Positions 27,149 to 40,240 of a stretch of 64,000 nt of DNA are shown here, piece after piece. The position numbers and the translations under genes are program-made. Where the stretch lies: NCBI RefSeq assembly GCF_014268745.2, contig NZ_JABWRB020000001.1, forward strand, positions 682,001 through 746,000, in the 5' to 3' direction. The DNA comes from Pseudomonas zanjanensis. GTDB taxonomy: Bacteria > Pseudomonadota > Gammaproteobacteria > Pseudomonadales > Pseudomonadaceae. The stretch's first letter is position 1. The number at the start of each line of letters is the position of its first letter. The notes below the pieces were generated by a model. The model did not search any database and was not told the DNA's origin. It worked only from the letters and a program-made list of their open reading frames with translations.

Positions 27149-27234
27149 AAAAAAACCTCAACAAAATAAAGCGGCACGTTACCGTTTGTGCAGAGCAGTC
27201 ATGGCCAGTGAGCTTGGTGAGCTTGGTGAGCTTT

Positions 27235-27323
27235 TGTGGCGAGGGAGCTTGCTCCCGCTGGACCGCGAAGCGGTCCCCAGGCGACGGCTTCGCCGCCGGA
27301 CGGGAGCAAGCACCCTCGCCACA
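27235..27323. repeat. REP inverted pair, family B, next to a 10-base triple repeat
   Basis: TGTGGCGAGGGAGCTTGCTC and the inverse GGGAGCAAGCACCCTCGCCACA (one mismatch in the arm). Just before it, 27209-27233 reads GTGAGCTTGGTGAGCTTGGT then GAGCTT: a 10-base unit in two and a half tandem copies, possibly slippage of an arm fragment. Confidence 0.9.
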
Positions 27324-27337
27324 AAAGCGACATCAGC

Positions 27338-28009
27338 TCAGCAACTGCACAGCGCGTTATCCAGCACTTCACGCAGGGCCAATGGGTGATCGATCACCAC
27401 ATCCGCGCCCCAATGCTTGGGGTTGTCGTCCGGGTGAATGTAGCCATAGGTCACCGCGCAGGTCTTGGTGCCGGCGCTGCGGCCGGACTCGATGTCCCGC
27501 AGGTCATCGCCCACGAACAGCACGCTGGCCGGGTCCAGGTCGAGCATTTTGCACGCCAGGGTCAGCGGTTCCGGGTCCGGCTTGCTGTTTTTCACGTGGT
27601 CAGGGCAGATCAACACTTTCGAGCGCTCGGCCAGGCCCAGTTGCTGCATGATCGGTTCGGCGAAACGCACCGGCTTGTTGGTGACCACGCCCCAGATCAG
27701 GTTGGCCGCTTCGATATCGGCCAGCACCTCGGCCATGCCGTCGAACAGGTGGCTGTGGACCGCGCACCCCTTGAGGTAGCGGTCGAGGAATTCCTGGCGC
27801 AGTTCCTCGAACCCCGGTGATTCCGGGTCCATGGAAAAGGTCACCGCGACCATCGCCCGGGCGCCGCCGGAAATCTCGTCGCGTATGTGCTGGGTGTTCA
27901 TCGGTGGCAAGCCACGGTCGGCGCGCATGGCCTGGCAGATGGCGATGAAGTCTGGCGCGGTGTCGAGCAGCGTGCCGTCCATGTCGAAGAGAACCGCTTT
28001 GAGACGCAT
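27338..28009 (-). CDS. mupP: N-acetylmuramic acid 6-phosphate phosphatase MupP, HAD family (223 aa)
   Basis: This HAD phosphatase has motif I '[14 protein letters not shown]' (Asp9, Asp11), motif II Thr in 'WGVVTNKPV', and motifs III/IV 'KPDPEPL' and '[13 protein letters not shown]'. In Pseudomonas MupP dephosphorylates MurNAc-6-P in the cell-wall recycling route that bypasses de novo UDP-MurNAc synthesis and gives fosfomycin tolerance. The gene position directly after ubiG (4-base gap) is conserved and supports MupP over a phosphoglycolate phosphatase call, which is the usual alternative for this subfamily. Confidence 0.9.
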   Translation of the reverse strand: MRLKAVLFDMDGTLLDTAPDFIAICQAMRADRGLPPMNTQHIRDEISGGARAMVAVTFSMDPESPGFEELRQEFLDRYLKGCAVHSHLFDGMAEVLADIEAANLIWGVVTNKPVRFAEPIMQQLGLAERSKVLICPDHVKNSKPDPEPLTLACKMLDLDPASVLFVGDDLRDIESGRSAGTKTCAVTYGYIHPDDNPKHWGADVVIDHPLALREVLDNALCSC

Positions 28010-28013
28010 CGAC

Positions 28014-28712
28014 TTATTCCTCGCGCAAGGTCTGGATCATGTAGTTGACGTCAACGTCGGCGGCCAGCTTGTAGTGCTTGGTCAGCGGGTTGTAGGTCAG
28101 GCCGATGATGTCCTTGACCGTCAGCCCGGCCGCGCGGCTCCAAGCGCCCAGTTCGGAAGGGCGGATGAATTTCTTGAAGTCGTGGGTGCCCCGTGGCAAC
28201 AGCTTCATGATGTATTCGGCACCGATGATGGCGAACAGGTAGGCCTTTGGGTTGCGGTTGATGGTGGAGAAGAACACCTGCCCACCCGGCTTGACCATGC
28301 GGAAGCAGGCGCGGATGACCGAGGACGGGTCTGGCACGTGCTCGAGCATTTCCAGGCAGGTGACCACGTCGAATTGGCCGGGCATTTCTTCGGCCAGGGC
28401 TTCGGCGGTGATCTGCCGGTATTCCACGCTGACGCCGGATTCCAACTGATGCAGTTGCGCCACCGCCAGCGGGGCTTCGCCCATGTCGATCCCCATCACC
28501 GTTGCACCGCGCTGGGCCATGGCTTCGCTGAGGATGCCGCCGCCGCAACCGACGTCGAGGACTTTCTTGCCGGCCAGGTTGACCCGTTCGTCAATCCAGT
28601 TGACCCGCAGCGGGTTGATGTCGTGCAGCGGTTTGAATTCGCTTTCACGGTCCCACCAGCGATGGGCCAGGGCTTCGAATTTGGCGATTTCGGCGTGGTC
28701 GACGTTGCTCAT
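28014..28712 (-). CDS. ubiG: Bifunctional ubiquinone O-methyltransferase UbiG (232 aa)
   Basis: This class I SAM methyltransferase has motif I '[17 protein letters not shown]', '[16 protein letters not shown]', and '[11 protein letters not shown]'. The N-terminal '[23 protein letters not shown]' region is diagnostic for UbiG. It performs both O-methylations in ubiquinone synthesis at the cytosolic face of the membrane. It is followed by mupP after a 4-base gap and preceded by mtaD, so the genes should be co-transcribed. Confidence 0.94.
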   Translation of the reverse strand: MSNVDHAEIAKFEALAHRWWDRESEFKPLHDINPLRVNWIDERVNLAGKKVLDVGCGGGILSEAMAQRGATVMGIDMGEAPLAVAQLHQLESGVSVEYRQITAEALAEEMPGQFDVVTCLEMLEHVPDPSSVIRACFRMVKPGGQVFFSTINRNPKAYLFAIIGAEYIMKLLPRGTHDFKKFIRPSELGAWSRAAGLTVKDIIGLTYNPLTKHYKLAADVDVNYMIQTLREE

Positions 28713-28773
28713 GTGCAGATCCTCGAAAAGCTTGAAAAATCAGGTGCCCCGAGCCGTGGCTCAAGGGGCGTGG

Positions 28774-30105
28774 TCATTCGTTGTGGCCGCTGATGCGGCG
28801 ACCCCAGGCCTGGGCCGTGGCGATCAGTGTCGGTTCGTCCATCCGGGTCAGCCGGCCATCCTCCAATAACGGCTTGCCGCCTACCCACAGGTGTCTGACG
28901 CAATCGCGACCGGTGGCATAAATCAACTGCGACACCGGGTCGTAGATCGGTTGCTGGGCCAGGCCCGACAAATCGAAAGCCACCAGGTCGGCGGCCTTGC
29001 CGACTTCCAGGGAGCCGACGGTCGTTTCGATGCCCAGCGCCCGGGCGCCATTGAGCGTGGCCATGCGCAGGGCCCGATGGGCATCCAGGGCCGTGGCCGA
29101 ACCGGCGACGGCCTTGGCCAGCAGGGCGGCGGTGCGGGTTTCGCCGAGCAGGTCAAGGTCGTTGTTGCTCGCCGCGCCATCGGTGCCAAGGGCGACATTG
29201 ACGCCGGCCTGCCACAGGCGTTCCACCGGACAGAAACCGCTGGCCAGCTTCAGGTTCGACTCCGGGCAGTGGATCACGCTGCAATTGCTTTCTACCAGCA
29301 AGGCCTGGTCTTCGTCGCTGATTTGAGTCATGTGCACGGCTTGGAAGCGTGGCCCCAGCAGGCCCAGGCGCCCGAGGCGAGCCATCGGTCGCTCACCGGT
29401 GTTATCCACAGCCTGCTGCACTTCGAAGGCGGTTTCGTGAACGTGCATATGAATGGCCGCGTCCAGTTCCTCGGCGATCACGCGGATTTTCTCCAGGTTC
29501 TCATCGCCCACCGTGTAAGGGGCGTGCGGGCCGAATGCGACTTTGATCCGCGGGTGGTGCTTGAGGTCGCCAAATAATTCGATGCCCTGACGAATGGCGT
29601 CGTCGGCGCTGGCGGCACCGGGGATCGGGAAGTCGAGGACCGGAATGGCGATTTGCGCGCGAATCCCGCTGTCGTGGACGCGCTCGCTGGCGATCTTGGG
29701 GTAGAAATACATGTCGGAGAAGCAGGTGATGCCGCCCTTGATCTGTTCGGCGATCGCCAGGTCGGTGCCGTCGCGCACGAAATCCTCATCGACCCATTTG
29801 GCCTCGGCCGGCCAGATGTGCTGTTCCAGCCAGGTCATCAAGGGCAGGTCGTCGGCCAAGCCACGGAACAAGGTCATGGCCGCGTGGCCGTGGGCGTTGA
29901 CCAGACCGGGGCTGAGCAGCATGCCGGGTAGCTCACGGACTTCGGTTGCGTCACATTTCAGGGCTTCTGCCCGTGGGCCGATGAACACGATGCAGCCGTC
30001 GCGGATGCCCAGGCCATGATCCTTGAGCACTACACCGGCGGGTTCGACAGGCACCAACCAGGTCGGCAGCAATAATAAGTCGAGCGCAACGGCAGGCTTG
30101 GGCAT
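28774..30105 (-). CDS. mtaD: 5'-methylthioadenosine/S-adenosylhomocysteine deaminase, TRZ/ATZ amidohydrolase (443 aa)
   Basis: This amidohydrolase-superfamily enzyme has metal ligands in '[10 protein letters not shown]' (HxH), 'HMHVHET', 'HCPESNLKL' and '[13 protein letters not shown]'. The P. aeruginosa protein at the same position has been described as an MTA deaminase that converts methylthioadenosine to methylthioinosine. It is divergent from mtnA, which acts further along the methionine-salvage route, so the pair plausibly shares a control region of 106 bases. It heads the minus-strand mtaD-ubiG-mupP-yciK run. Confidence 0.9.
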   Translation of the reverse strand: MPKPAVALDLLLLPTWLVPVEPAGVVLKDHGLGIRDGCIVFIGPRAEALKCDATEVRELPGMLLSPGLVNAHGHAAMTLFRGLADDLPLMTWLEQHIWPAEAKWVDEDFVRDGTDLAIAEQIKGGITCFSDMYFYPKIASERVHDSGIRAQIAIPVLDFPIPGAASADDAIRQGIELFGDLKHHPRIKVAFGPHAPYTVGDENLEKIRVIAEELDAAIHMHVHETAFEVQQAVDNTGERPMARLGRLGLLGPRFQAVHMTQISDEDQALLVESNCSVIHCPESNLKLASGFCPVERLWQAGVNVALGTDGAASNNDLDLLGETRTAALLAKAVAGSATALDAHRALRMATLNGARALGIETTVGSLEVGKAADLVAFDLSGLAQQPIYDPVSQLIYATGRDCVRHLWVGGKPLLEDGRLTRMDEPTLIATAQAWGRRISGHNE

Positions 30106-30211
30106 CGTGGAACGGTTCCATGGGGTATAAAGGATGGCGAAGTATACCCGAGCGTCTTCGCGGAGGGATCGCTATAATCGGCGGCTTTTGTTCATGAGTA
30201 CGGGGTGAAGG

Positions 30212-31288
30212 ATGCGCGATCGACTATTGGCTGCGGAGAAGGTGAAGGCCATCGATTGGCGTGATGGCGTCCTGTACCTGCTGGACCAGCGTAGCCTGCC
30301 GTTCGAGGAGAACTGGATCGCCTGCACCCGTGTCGCCGACGTGGCCGAGGCTATTGGCTCGATGGTCGTGCGCGGCGCGCCGGTCATCGGCATCAGCGCG
30401 GCGTATGGCGTTGTGCTGGCGGCGCGGGCCAGGATGGCCGAGGGCGGCGATTGGCAGGCGGCGCTGGAGGCCGATTTTGCCTTGCTGACCGAGGCCCGGC
30501 CGACGGCGGCGAACCTGTTCTGGGCGCTGGATCGGATGCGTGACCGGCTGGGGCGCTTGAAAGGGCATGCCGAGCCGCTGGCGGTATTAGAGGCCGAAGC
30601 CATCGCCATCCACGAGAGTGATCGCGAAGCCAACCTGACCATGGCCCAGCTGGGTGTCGACCTGATCCGCAAGCACCAGGGCAACGCCCAGGCCATCCTC
30701 ACCCACTGCAACACCGGCGCCCTGGCCACCGGCGGTTTCGGCACGGCCTTGGGGGTCATCCGGGGTGCCTATATCGAAGGCATGGTGGAGCGCGTCTATG
30801 CCGACGAAACCCGGCCGTGGCTGCAAGGTTCGCGCCTGACGGCGTGGGAATTGGCTCGTGAGGGCATTCCGGTGACCCTCAACGCCGACTCGGCCGCTGC
30901 CCACATCATGAAAACCAAGGGAGTGACTTGGGTGGTCGTCGGTGCCGATTGCATCGCCGCCAATGGTGACGTGGCGAACAAGATCGGCACTTATCAGCTG
31001 GCAGTCTGTGCCATGCACCATGGCGTGCGCTTCATGGTGGTGGCGCCGAGTTCGATCGTCGACCTGAGCCTGGCCAGCGGTGACGACATTCCGATGGAAG
31101 AGCGCGACAGGCGCGAACTGCTGGAAGTCGGTGGCAAGGGGCTCGGCGCGGATATCGACGCCTTCAACCCGGTATTCGATGTCACGCCGGCGGATTTGAT
31201 CGATGTGATTGTGACCGAGAAGGGCATCATCGAGCGTCCGGACACCGCGAAGCTGGCGCAGTTGATGTGCCGCAAGCGGTTGCATTGA
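30212..31288 (+). CDS. mtnA: Methylthioribose-1-phosphate isomerase (358 aa)
   Basis: This member of the eIF2B-related aldose-ketose isomerase family has '[15 protein letters not shown]' near residue 48, the catalytic Cys in '[12 protein letters not shown]', Asp in '[20 protein letters not shown]', and '[10 protein letters not shown]'. It isomerises 5-methylthioribose-1-phosphate to methylthioribulose-1-phosphate in the methionine salvage pathway. It is divergent from mtaD. A GGGGTGAAGG box precedes the ATG. gyrA follows after 444 bases. Confidence 0.94.
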   Translation: MRDRLLAAEKVKAIDWRDGVLYLLDQRSLPFEENWIACTRVADVAEAIGSMVVRGAPVIGISAAYGVVLAARARMAEGGDWQAALEADFALLTEARPTAANLFWALDRMRDRLGRLKGHAEPLAVLEAEAIAIHESDREANLTMAQLGVDLIRKHQGNAQAILTHCNTGALATGGFGTALGVIRGAYIEGMVERVYADETRPWLQGSRLTAWELAREGIPVTLNADSAAAHIMKTKGVTWVVVGADCIAANGDVANKIGTYQLAVCAMHHGVRFMVVAPSSIVDLSLASGDDIPMEERDRRELLEVGGKGLGADIDAFNPVFDVTPADLIDVIVTEKGIIERPDTAKLAQLMCRKRLH

Positions 31289-31312
31289 AGATTGGGGCTG
31301 CCTGATCCATTG

Positions 31313-31405
31313 CCTTCGCGAGCAAGCCCGCTCCCACAGTGGAATGTGTTGAGCTGACATATCAGGCGTACAAAAATCCCCTGTGGGAGCGGGCTTGCTC
31401 GCGAA
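31313..31405. repeat. REP pair, family A, in tail-to-tail (outward) order
   Basis: The right arm comes first (TTCGCGAGCAAGCCCGCTCC CACA) and the left arm second (TGTGGGAGCGGGCTTGCTCG CGAA), the reverse of the other pairs, so the two conserved TGTGGG ends face each other. The rest of the 31289-31732 gap is the presumed promoter and leader of gyrA; I see no other gene there. Confidence 0.9.
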
Positions 31406-31732
31406 TAGGCCTTTAAGGCAACAAATTCCTTGCATTTACGCCCTGATTCTCCATCCGCAGTGCTTCTAAGCCCCTCTGATCCCATATCAGCCTGTCACCG
31501 GTCAACTAACTACGCACCATGCGCATCTGGGGGATAGGTGCGTGGCGGCTCTTGTGATAACATCCGGCGGTTTCCAAGGCCGCCTCGCGAGGTGGTCTTT
31601 ACTGCGCAGATCCATGGCATAACTCGTTGATTTGTCGTAAGTCGCTGCATGGCACTTGTTCTGCAGCGGCGAGCTTCGTTCGTCCCATCTGGATGTGACG
31701 AGGTTTCACCAGAAAAAGGAATCAGGCTTCTC

Positions 31733-34396
<2,664 letters not shown>

Positions 34397-34407
34397 GCGG
34401 ACACACA

Positions 34408-34447
34408 GGGGGCGGATGAAGATTCGCCCCCTTGTTGTTTGTTCTGT
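34408..34447 (+). terminator. Rho-independent terminator of gyrA
   Basis: GGGGGCG and CGCCCCC form a 7-base stem around a 10-base loop, followed by a T-rich stretch (TTGTTGTTTGTTCTGTTT). It lies 12 bases after the gyrA stop. The space to serC (302 bases) also holds a family B REP pair. Confidence 0.8.
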
Positions 34448-34513
34448 TTGAAAATTTGCGACACTGCACAGTCCCAAGGATGCTGCCCCTCTCTTGAGGC
34501 TTGTTTGATTCAT

Positions 34514-34605
34514 TGTGGCGAGGGAGCTTGCTCCCGCTGGGCCGCGCAGCGGCCCCTCCTTTTGTGAGCGCTTCGCACTCAAGCGGGAGCAAGCTCCCTC
34601 GCCAC
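34514..34605. repeat. REP inverted pair, family B
   Basis: TGTGGCGAGGGAGCTTGCTC and GAGCAAGCTCCCTCGCCAC, centre GGGCCGCGCAGCGGCCC palindromic. A broken single family A arm (TGTGGGAGCGG) follows at 34640. Confidence 0.92.
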
Positions 34606-34698
34606 GGATTCATCCATGCCTTGAATGAGCGGTAACCCCTGTGGGAGCGGTGCGGATCAAAAGATTTAAGTGACCACCAGATCAGAGCGAGATTGGAT

Positions 34699-35784
34699 GT
34701 GAGCAAGAGAGCCTATAACTTCTGTGCCGGCCCGGCGGCGCTTCCTGAAGCGGTCCTGAAACGTGCCCAGGGTGAACTCCTCGACTGGCACGGCAAGGGC
34801 CTGTCGGTCATGGAAATGAGCCATCGCAGCGATGAGTTCGTGTCCATTGCCACCAAGGCAGAGCAGGACCTGCGTGATCTGCTGAACATCCCGTCCAACT
34901 ACAAAGTGCTGTTCCTGCAGGGCGGCGCCAGCCAGCAGTTCGCCCAGATCCCGTTGAACCTGTTGCCGGAAAACGGCAGCGCCGACTATATCGACACCGG
35001 CATCTGGTCGCAGAAAGCCATCGAAGAAGCGTCGCGCTACGGTCACGTCAACGTGGCGGCCACCGCCAAGCCCTACGACTATTTCGCCATTCCCGGCCAG
35101 AACGAGTGGAAGCTGTCCAAGGACGCGGCCTATGTTCACTACGCGCCGAACGAAACCATTGGCGGCCTGGAATTCAACTGGATCCCGGAAACCGGCGACG
35201 TGCCATTGGTGGCCGACATGTCTTCGGATATTCTCTCGCGCCCTGTGGATATCTCCCGTTTCGGCATGATCTACGCCGGTGCCCAGAAGAACATCGGCCC
35301 AAGTGGCATCCTGGTCGCCATCATTCGCGAAGACCTGCTGGGGCGCGCCCGTTCCCTGTGCCCGACCATGCTCAACTACAAGGTCGCGGCCGACAACGGC
35401 TCGATGTACAACACCCCGCCGACCCTGGCCTGGTACCTGTCCGGCCTGGTGTTCGAATGGCTGAAAGAGCAGGGTGGTGTCGAAGCCATTGGCAAGCTCA
35501 ACGAAGTGAAGCAGCGCACACTGTATGACTTCATCGATGCCAGCGGCCTCTACAGCAACCCGATCAACAAGACCGATCGCTCATGGATGAACGTGCCGTT
35601 CCGCCTGGCCGACGACCGTCTCGACAAGCCGTTCCTGGCCGGTGCCGACGAGCGCGGCCTGCTGAACCTCAAGGGCCACCGTTCGGTCGGTGGCATGCGC
35701 GCCTCCATCTACAACGCCGTCGACATCAACGCCGTCAATGCGCTGATCGCCTACATGGCAGAGTTCGAGAAGGAACATGGCTGA
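34699..35784 (+). CDS. serC: 3-phosphoserine/phosphohydroxythreonine transaminase (361 aa)
   Basis: This class V PLP aminotransferase starts with SKRAYNFCAGPAALP, followed by 'SHRSDEF', and the PLP lysine in 'YAGAQKNIGPSG'. SerC makes phosphoserine for serine synthesis and acts in the pyridoxine route. The start is GTG at 34699; a TTG two codons upstream is also open. Its stop overlaps the pheA ATG by one base. It opens the tightly packed serC-pheA-hisC-tyrA/aroA-cmk run, a conserved supra-operon for serine and aromatic amino acids. Confidence 0.95.
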   Translation: MSKRAYNFCAGPAALPEAVLKRAQGELLDWHGKGLSVMEMSHRSDEFVSIATKAEQDLRDLLNIPSNYKVLFLQGGASQQFAQIPLNLLPENGSADYIDTGIWSQKAIEEASRYGHVNVAATAKPYDYFAIPGQNEWKLSKDAAYVHYAPNETIGGLEFNWIPETGDVPLVADMSSDILSRPVDISRFGMIYAGAQKNIGPSGILVAIIREDLLGRARSLCPTMLNYKVAADNGSMYNTPPTLAWYLSGLVFEWLKEQGGVEAIGKLNEVKQRTLYDFIDASGLYSNPINKTDRSWMNVPFRLADDRLDKPFLAGADERGLLNLKGHRSVGGMRASIYNAVDINAVNALIAYMAEFEKEHG

Positions 35785-36878
35785 TGTCTGAGCAAGAACT
35801 CAAGGCGCTGCGCCTGCGCATCGACGCCCTGGACGAAAAGGTCCTGGAGCTGATCAGCGAGCGCGCGCGCTGCGCCCAGGAAGTCGCCCGGGTGAAGATG
35901 GCCTCCCTGGCTGAAGGCGAAGTGCCGGTGTTCTATCGCCCCGAGCGTGAAGCCCAGGTGCTCAAGCGTGTCATGGAGCGCAACAAGGGGCCGCTGGGCA
36001 ACGAAGAGATGGCGCGCTTGTTCCGCGAAATCATGTCCTCGTGCCTGGCCCTCGAGCAGCCGCTGAAAGTCGCCTACCTGGGGCCGGAAGGCACGTTCAC
36101 CCAGGCTGCGGCCATGAAACACTTCGGTCACGCGGTGATCAGCAAGCCGATGGCGGCCATCGATGAAGTGTTCCGTGAAGTCGCCGCCGGCGCGGTGAAT
36201 TTTGGCGTGGTGCCGGTGGAGAACTCCACCGAAGGTGCGGTCAACCACACGCTGGACAGCTTCCTCGAACACGACATGGTGATCTGCGGCGAAGTCGAGC
36301 TGCGCATCCACCATCACCTGCTGGTGGGCGAGAACACCAAGACCGACAGCATCAGCCGGATCTATTCCCACGCTCAGTCGTTGGCCCAGTGCCGCAAGTG
36401 GCTGGACGCTCATTACCCGAACGTCGAGCGCGTGGCGGTCTCGAGCAACGCCGAGGCGGCCAAGCGGGTCAAGGGCGAGTGGAACTCGGCGGCGATTGCC
36501 GGCGACATGGCGGCCGGCCTCTACGGGCTGACGCGCCTGGCCGAGAAAATCGAGGATCGCCCGGACAACTCCACGCGGTTCCTGATGATCGGTAGCCAGG
36601 AAGTGCCGCCGACCGGCGACGACAAGACATCGATCATCGTCTCCATGAGCAACAAGCCGGGCGCGCTCCATGAGTTGCTGGTGCCGTTCCACGACAACGG
36701 TATCGACCTGACGCGGATCGAGACCCGTCCGTCGCGTAGCGGTAAATGGACCTACGTGTTCTTCATCGATTTTGTCGGCCATCACCGCGATCCGCTGGTA
36801 AAAGGTGTGCTGGAAAAAATCAGTCAGGAAGCAGTGGCACTCAAGGTGCTGGGTTCCTACCCCAAGGCAGTTCTTTAA
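35784..36878 (+). CDS. pheA: P-protein: chorismate mutase / prephenate dehydratase (364 aa)
   Basis: The N-terminal AroQ chorismate mutase helices (1-95; 'LRLRIDALDEKVLELISERA') are followed by prephenate dehydratase ('VAYLGPEGTFTQAAAMKHFG', 'GVVPVENSTEGAVNHTLD') and a C-terminal ACT domain ('KPGALHELLVPFHDNGIDLT', 'ESRPSR' as IETRPSR) for phenylalanine feedback control. It carries out the two steps from chorismate to phenylpyruvate. It overlaps serC by one base, so translation is probably coupled. Confidence 0.96.
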   Translation: MSEQELKALRLRIDALDEKVLELISERARCAQEVARVKMASLAEGEVPVFYRPEREAQVLKRVMERNKGPLGNEEMARLFREIMSSCLALEQPLKVAYLGPEGTFTQAAAMKHFGHAVISKPMAAIDEVFREVAAGAVNFGVVPVENSTEGAVNHTLDSFLEHDMVICGEVELRIHHHLLVGENTKTDSISRIYSHAQSLAQCRKWLDAHYPNVERVAVSSNAEAAKRVKGEWNSAAIAGDMAAGLYGLTRLAEKIEDRPDNSTRFLMIGSQEVPPTGDDKTSIIVSMSNKPGALHELLVPFHDNGIDLTRIETRPSRSGKWTYVFFIDFVGHHRDPLVKGVLEKISQEAVALKVLGSYPKAVL

Positions 36879-36891
36879 GGGCGGATAGCAA

Positions 36892-38004
36892 ATGAGTGGC
36901 AACTTCCTCGCTCTGGCTCAGCCAGGCGTGCAACAACTCTCGCCTTACGTTCCGGGCAAACCCGTGGACGAACTGGCCCGCGAGCTGGACCTGGATCCGG
37001 CCAGCATCGTCAAGTTGGCGAGCAACGAAAACCCGCTGGGCGCGAGCCCCAAGGCGCTGGCGGCAATCCGCGACGAACTGGCCGAGCTGACCCGCTATCC
37101 CGATGGCAATGGCTTTGCGTTGAAAAGCCTGCTGGCCGAGCGTTGCGGTGTCGAGCTGAACCAGGTGACCCTGGGCAACGGCTCCAACGACATTCTTGAA
37201 TTGGTGGCGCGGGCGTATCTGGCGCCAGGTCTCAACGCTGTATTCAGCGAGCACGCGTTCGCGGTCTATCCGATCGCGACCCAGGCCGTCGGCGCGGATG
37301 CCCATGTGGTTCCGGCCAAGGAGTGGGGGCACGACCTGCCGGCCATGTTGGCGGCCATCGACGCCAATACCCGCGTGGTCTTCATCGCTAACCCGAACAA
37401 CCCGACCGGCACCTGGTTCGATGCCCAGGCCCTGGATGACTTCCTCCAGGACGTGCCCGCGCATGTGCTGGTGGTGCTGGACGAGGCCTACATCGAATAC
37501 GCCGAAGGCAGCGATTTGCCCGATGGCCTGGATTTCCTCGCGGCCTACCCGAACCTGCTGGTATCGCGTACGTTCTCCAAAGCCTACGGCTTGGCTTCGC
37601 TGCGGGTCGGCTACGGCCTGTCCACTGCGGTGGTGGCCGATGTGCTGAACCGCGTGCGCCAGCCGTTCAACGTCAACAGCTTCGCCCTGGCCGCCGCCTG
37701 TGCCGCGTTGCAGGATGAAGCCTACCTGGCTGAAAGCCGTCGCCTGAACGCGGCCGGCATGGAGCAGTTGGAAGCAGGCCTGCGTGAACTGGGCTTGGGC
37801 TGGATTCCCTCGAAAGGCAACTTCATCTGTGTCGACCTGGGGCGCGTCGCCGCGCCGGTGTACCAGGGGCTGTTGCGCGAAGGTGTGATCGTGCGTCCGG
37901 TGGCCAATTACGGCATGCCGAACCATCTGCGCATCACCATTGGCCTGCCGGCGGAAAACAGCCGTTTCCTCGAGGCGTTGAGCAAGGTCCTGGTTCGTGG
38001 TTGA
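36892..38004 (+). CDS. hisC: Histidinol-phosphate / aromatic aminotransferase (370 aa)
   Basis: This class I/II PLP aminotransferase of the HisC family has 'KLASNENPLGASP', 'FIANPNNPTGTWF', 'DEAYIEYAEG' and the PLP lysine in 'SRTFSKAYGLASLRVGYG'. Its position between pheA and tyrA/aroA matches hisC2 of other pseudomonads, where it is thought to serve aromatic transamination as well as histidine synthesis. It begins 13 bases after pheA and overlaps the next gene by 8 bases. Confidence 0.94.
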   Translation: MSGNFLALAQPGVQQLSPYVPGKPVDELARELDLDPASIVKLASNENPLGASPKALAAIRDELAELTRYPDGNGFALKSLLAERCGVELNQVTLGNGSNDILELVARAYLAPGLNAVFSEHAFAVYPIATQAVGADAHVVPAKEWGHDLPAMLAAIDANTRVVFIANPNNPTGTWFDAQALDDFLQDVPAHVLVVLDEAYIEYAEGSDLPDGLDFLAAYPNLLVSRTFSKAYGLASLRVGYGLSTAVVADVLNRVRQPFNVNSFALAAACAALQDEAYLAESRRLNAAGMEQLEAGLRELGLGWIPSKGNFICVDLGRVAAPVYQGLLREGVIVRPVANYGMPNHLRITIGLPAENSRFLEALSKVLVRG

Positions 38005-40240
38005 TGTCACTTCACTGCAACCTGCTGTCCCTATGATCGGTCGCCTGGTGGTAGTCGGCCTGGGGTTGATCGGCGGCTCGTTTGCCAAGGGCTTGCGTGA
38101 AAGCGGCTTGTGCCGTGAAGTGGTCGGTGTCGACCTGGATCCGCAGTCGCGCAAGCTGGCCGTGGAGCTGGGCGTGGTTGATCGCTGCGAAGATGACTTG
38201 GCAATCGCATGCCAAGGCGCGGATGTGATCCAGCTGGCGGTGCCGATCCTGGCCATGGAAAAATTGCTGGCGCGCCTGGCAACCATGAACCTGGGGCAAG
38301 CGATCCTGACCGACGTCGGCAGTGCCAAGGGCAACGTGGTGCATGCAGCCACCGAGGCTTTTGGCGGGATGCCGGCGCGTTTCGTGCCCGGTCATCCAAT
38401 TGCCGGTTCCGAGCAGAGCGGGGTGGAAGCCTCCAACGCCGAACTGTTTCGTCGTCACAAGGTGATCCTCACGCCACTGGACCAGACCGATCCGGCCGCG
38501 CTCGCCGTAGTGGACCGTTTGTGGCGCGAATTGGGTGCCGATGTCGAGCACATGCAGGTCGAGCGTCACGATGAAGTGTTGGCGGCCACGAGCCATTTGC
38601 CGCACCTGTTGGCGTTCGGCCTGGTGGATTCATTGGCCAAACGCAATGAAAATCTTGAGATCTTCCGTTACGCTGCCGGCGGTTTCCGCGATTTCACGAG
38701 AATCGCCGGAAGCGACCCGGTCATGTGGCACGACATCTTCCTCGCCAACCGCGAAGCTGTCTTGCGCACACTCGATACATTTCGCAGCGACCTCGACGCC
38801 TTGCGCGACGCGGTCGATGCAGGGGACGGGCACCAATTGCTGGGCGTTTTCACACGCGCCAGGGTGGCCCGCGAGCATTTCAGTAAAATCCTGGCCCGTC
38901 GGGCCTATGTGGACGCTATGAACTCCAACGATCTGATTTTCCTGGCACAACCTGGTGGCTCCCTGAGTGGGCGTATTCGTGTACCGGGCGATAAATCGAT
39001 TTCCCACCGTTCGATCATGCTCGGCTCCCTGGCCGAAGGCGTGACCGAGGTGGAAGGCTTCCTCGAGGGCGAAGACGCCCTGGCGACGCTGCAAGCGTTT
39101 CGCGACATGGGCGTGGTCATCGAAGGCCCGCACCACGGTCGCGTGACCATCCATGGTGTCGGCCTGCACGGCCTCAAGCCTGCTCCAGGGCCGATCTACC
39201 TGGGCAACTCCGGGACCTCGATGCGCCTGTTGTCCGGCCTGCTGGCCGCCCAGGACTTCGACAGCACCCTGACCGGTGATGCTTCGCTGTCCAAGCGTCC
39301 GATGAATCGGGTGGCCAACCCGTTGCGGGAAATGGGCGCAGTCATCGAGACGGCCGCCGAGGGTCGTCCGCCGATGATCATTCGTGGTGGCAACAAGCTC
39401 AAGGGCTTGACCTACACCATGCCAATGGCCAGCGCCCAGGTGAAATCCTGCCTGCTGCTGGCGGGTCTCTACGCCGAAGGCAAGACCACCGTCACCGAAC
39501 CGGCCCCGACCCGCGACCACACCGAGCGCATGCTGCGCGGCTTCGGCTACCCGGTCACGGTCGATGGCGCCACGGCGTCCGTCGAGTCTGGCAGCAAGCT
39601 GACTGCGACCCACATCGAAGTGCCGGGCGACATCTCGTCGTCGGCGTTTTTCCTGGTGGCCGCCTCGATCGCCGAAGGCTCCGACCTGGTTCTGGAGCAC
39701 GTTGGCATCAACCCGACCCGTACCGGCGTGATCGACATCCTGCGCCTGATGGGCGCCGACATCACCTTGGAAAACCAGCGTGAAGTGGGTGGCGAGCCGG
39801 TAGCTGACCTGCGCGTACGAGCGGCTAAACTCAAGGGTATCGAGATTCCGGAGGCGCTGGTTCCGCTGGCCATCGACGAGTTCCCGGTGTTGTTCGTGGC
39901 GGCCGCCTGTGCAGAAGGGCGCACCGTATTGACGGGTGCCGAGGAGCTGCGGGTCAAGGAATCGGATCGCATCCAGGTGATGGCTGACGGCTTGCTCGCC
40001 CTGGGCGTCAAGTGCCAGCCAACCCCGGATGGCATCATTATCGACGGCGGCCAGATTGGCGGCGGCGAAGTCCATGGTCACGGTGATCACCGCATCGCCA
40101 TGGCCTTCAGTGTTGCGTCTTTGCGCGCCAGTGCGCCGATTCGCATCCATGACTGCGCCAACGTCGCGACGTCGTTCCCGAACTTCCTGGCGCTGTGCGC
40201 GCAGGTCGGTATCCGAGTAGCACAAGAGGCACAGTCGTGA
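37997..40240 (+). CDS. tyrA-aroA: Fused prephenate dehydrogenase / EPSP synthase (747 aa)
   Basis: The N-terminal half (about 1-300) is TyrA with the NAD loop '[15 protein letters not shown]' and '[14 protein letters not shown]'. The C-terminal half, from about Met308, is AroA with '[15 protein letters not shown]', '[19 protein letters not shown]' and '[11 protein letters not shown]'. The fusion links tyrosine synthesis to the shikimate step and is normal in Pseudomonas. The start is taken as GTG 37997, overlapping hisC by 8 bases; ATG 38033 is a possible shorter start that leaves the NAD-binding strand intact. Its TGA overlaps the GTG of cmk. Confidence 0.94.
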   Translation: MVDVTSLQPAVPMIGRLVVVGLGLIGGSFAKGLRESGLCREVVGVDLDPQSRKLAVELGVVDRCEDDLAIACQGADVIQLAVPILAMEKLLARLATMNLGQAILTDVGSAKGNVVHAATEAFGGMPARFVPGHPIAGSEQSGVEASNAELFRRHKVILTPLDQTDPAALAVVDRLWRELGADVEHMQVERHDEVLAATSHLPHLLAFGLVDSLAKRNENLEIFRYAAGGFRDFTRIAGSDPVMWHDIFLANREAVLRTLDTFRSDLDALRDAVDAGDGHQLLGVFTRARVAREHFSKILARRAYVDAMNSNDLIFLAQPGGSLSGRIRVPGDKSISHRSIMLGSLAEGVTEVEGFLEGEDALATLQAFRDMGVVIEGPHHGRVTIHGVGLHGLKPAPGPIYLGNSGTSMRLLSGLLAAQDFDSTLTGDASLSKRPMNRVANPLREMGAVIETAAEGRPPMIIRGGNKLKGLTYTMPMASAQVKSCLLLAGLYAEGKTTVTEPAPTRDHTERMLRGFGYPVTVDGATASVESGSKLTATHIEVPGDISSSAFFLVAASIAEGSDLVLEHVGINPTRTGVIDILRLMGADITLENQREVGGEPVADLRVRAAKLKGIEIPEALVPLAIDEFPVLFVAAACAEGRTVLTGAEELRVKESDRIQVMADGLLALGVKCQPTPDGIIIDGGQIGGGEVHGHGDHRIAMAFSVASLRASAPIRIHDCANVATSFPNFLALCAQVGIRVAQEAQS

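Noticed and set aside
38630..40225. 531-codon minus-strand frame opposite tyrA-aroA
   Set aside because: Low-complexity His/Gln/Arg-rich translation typical of antisense shadows.
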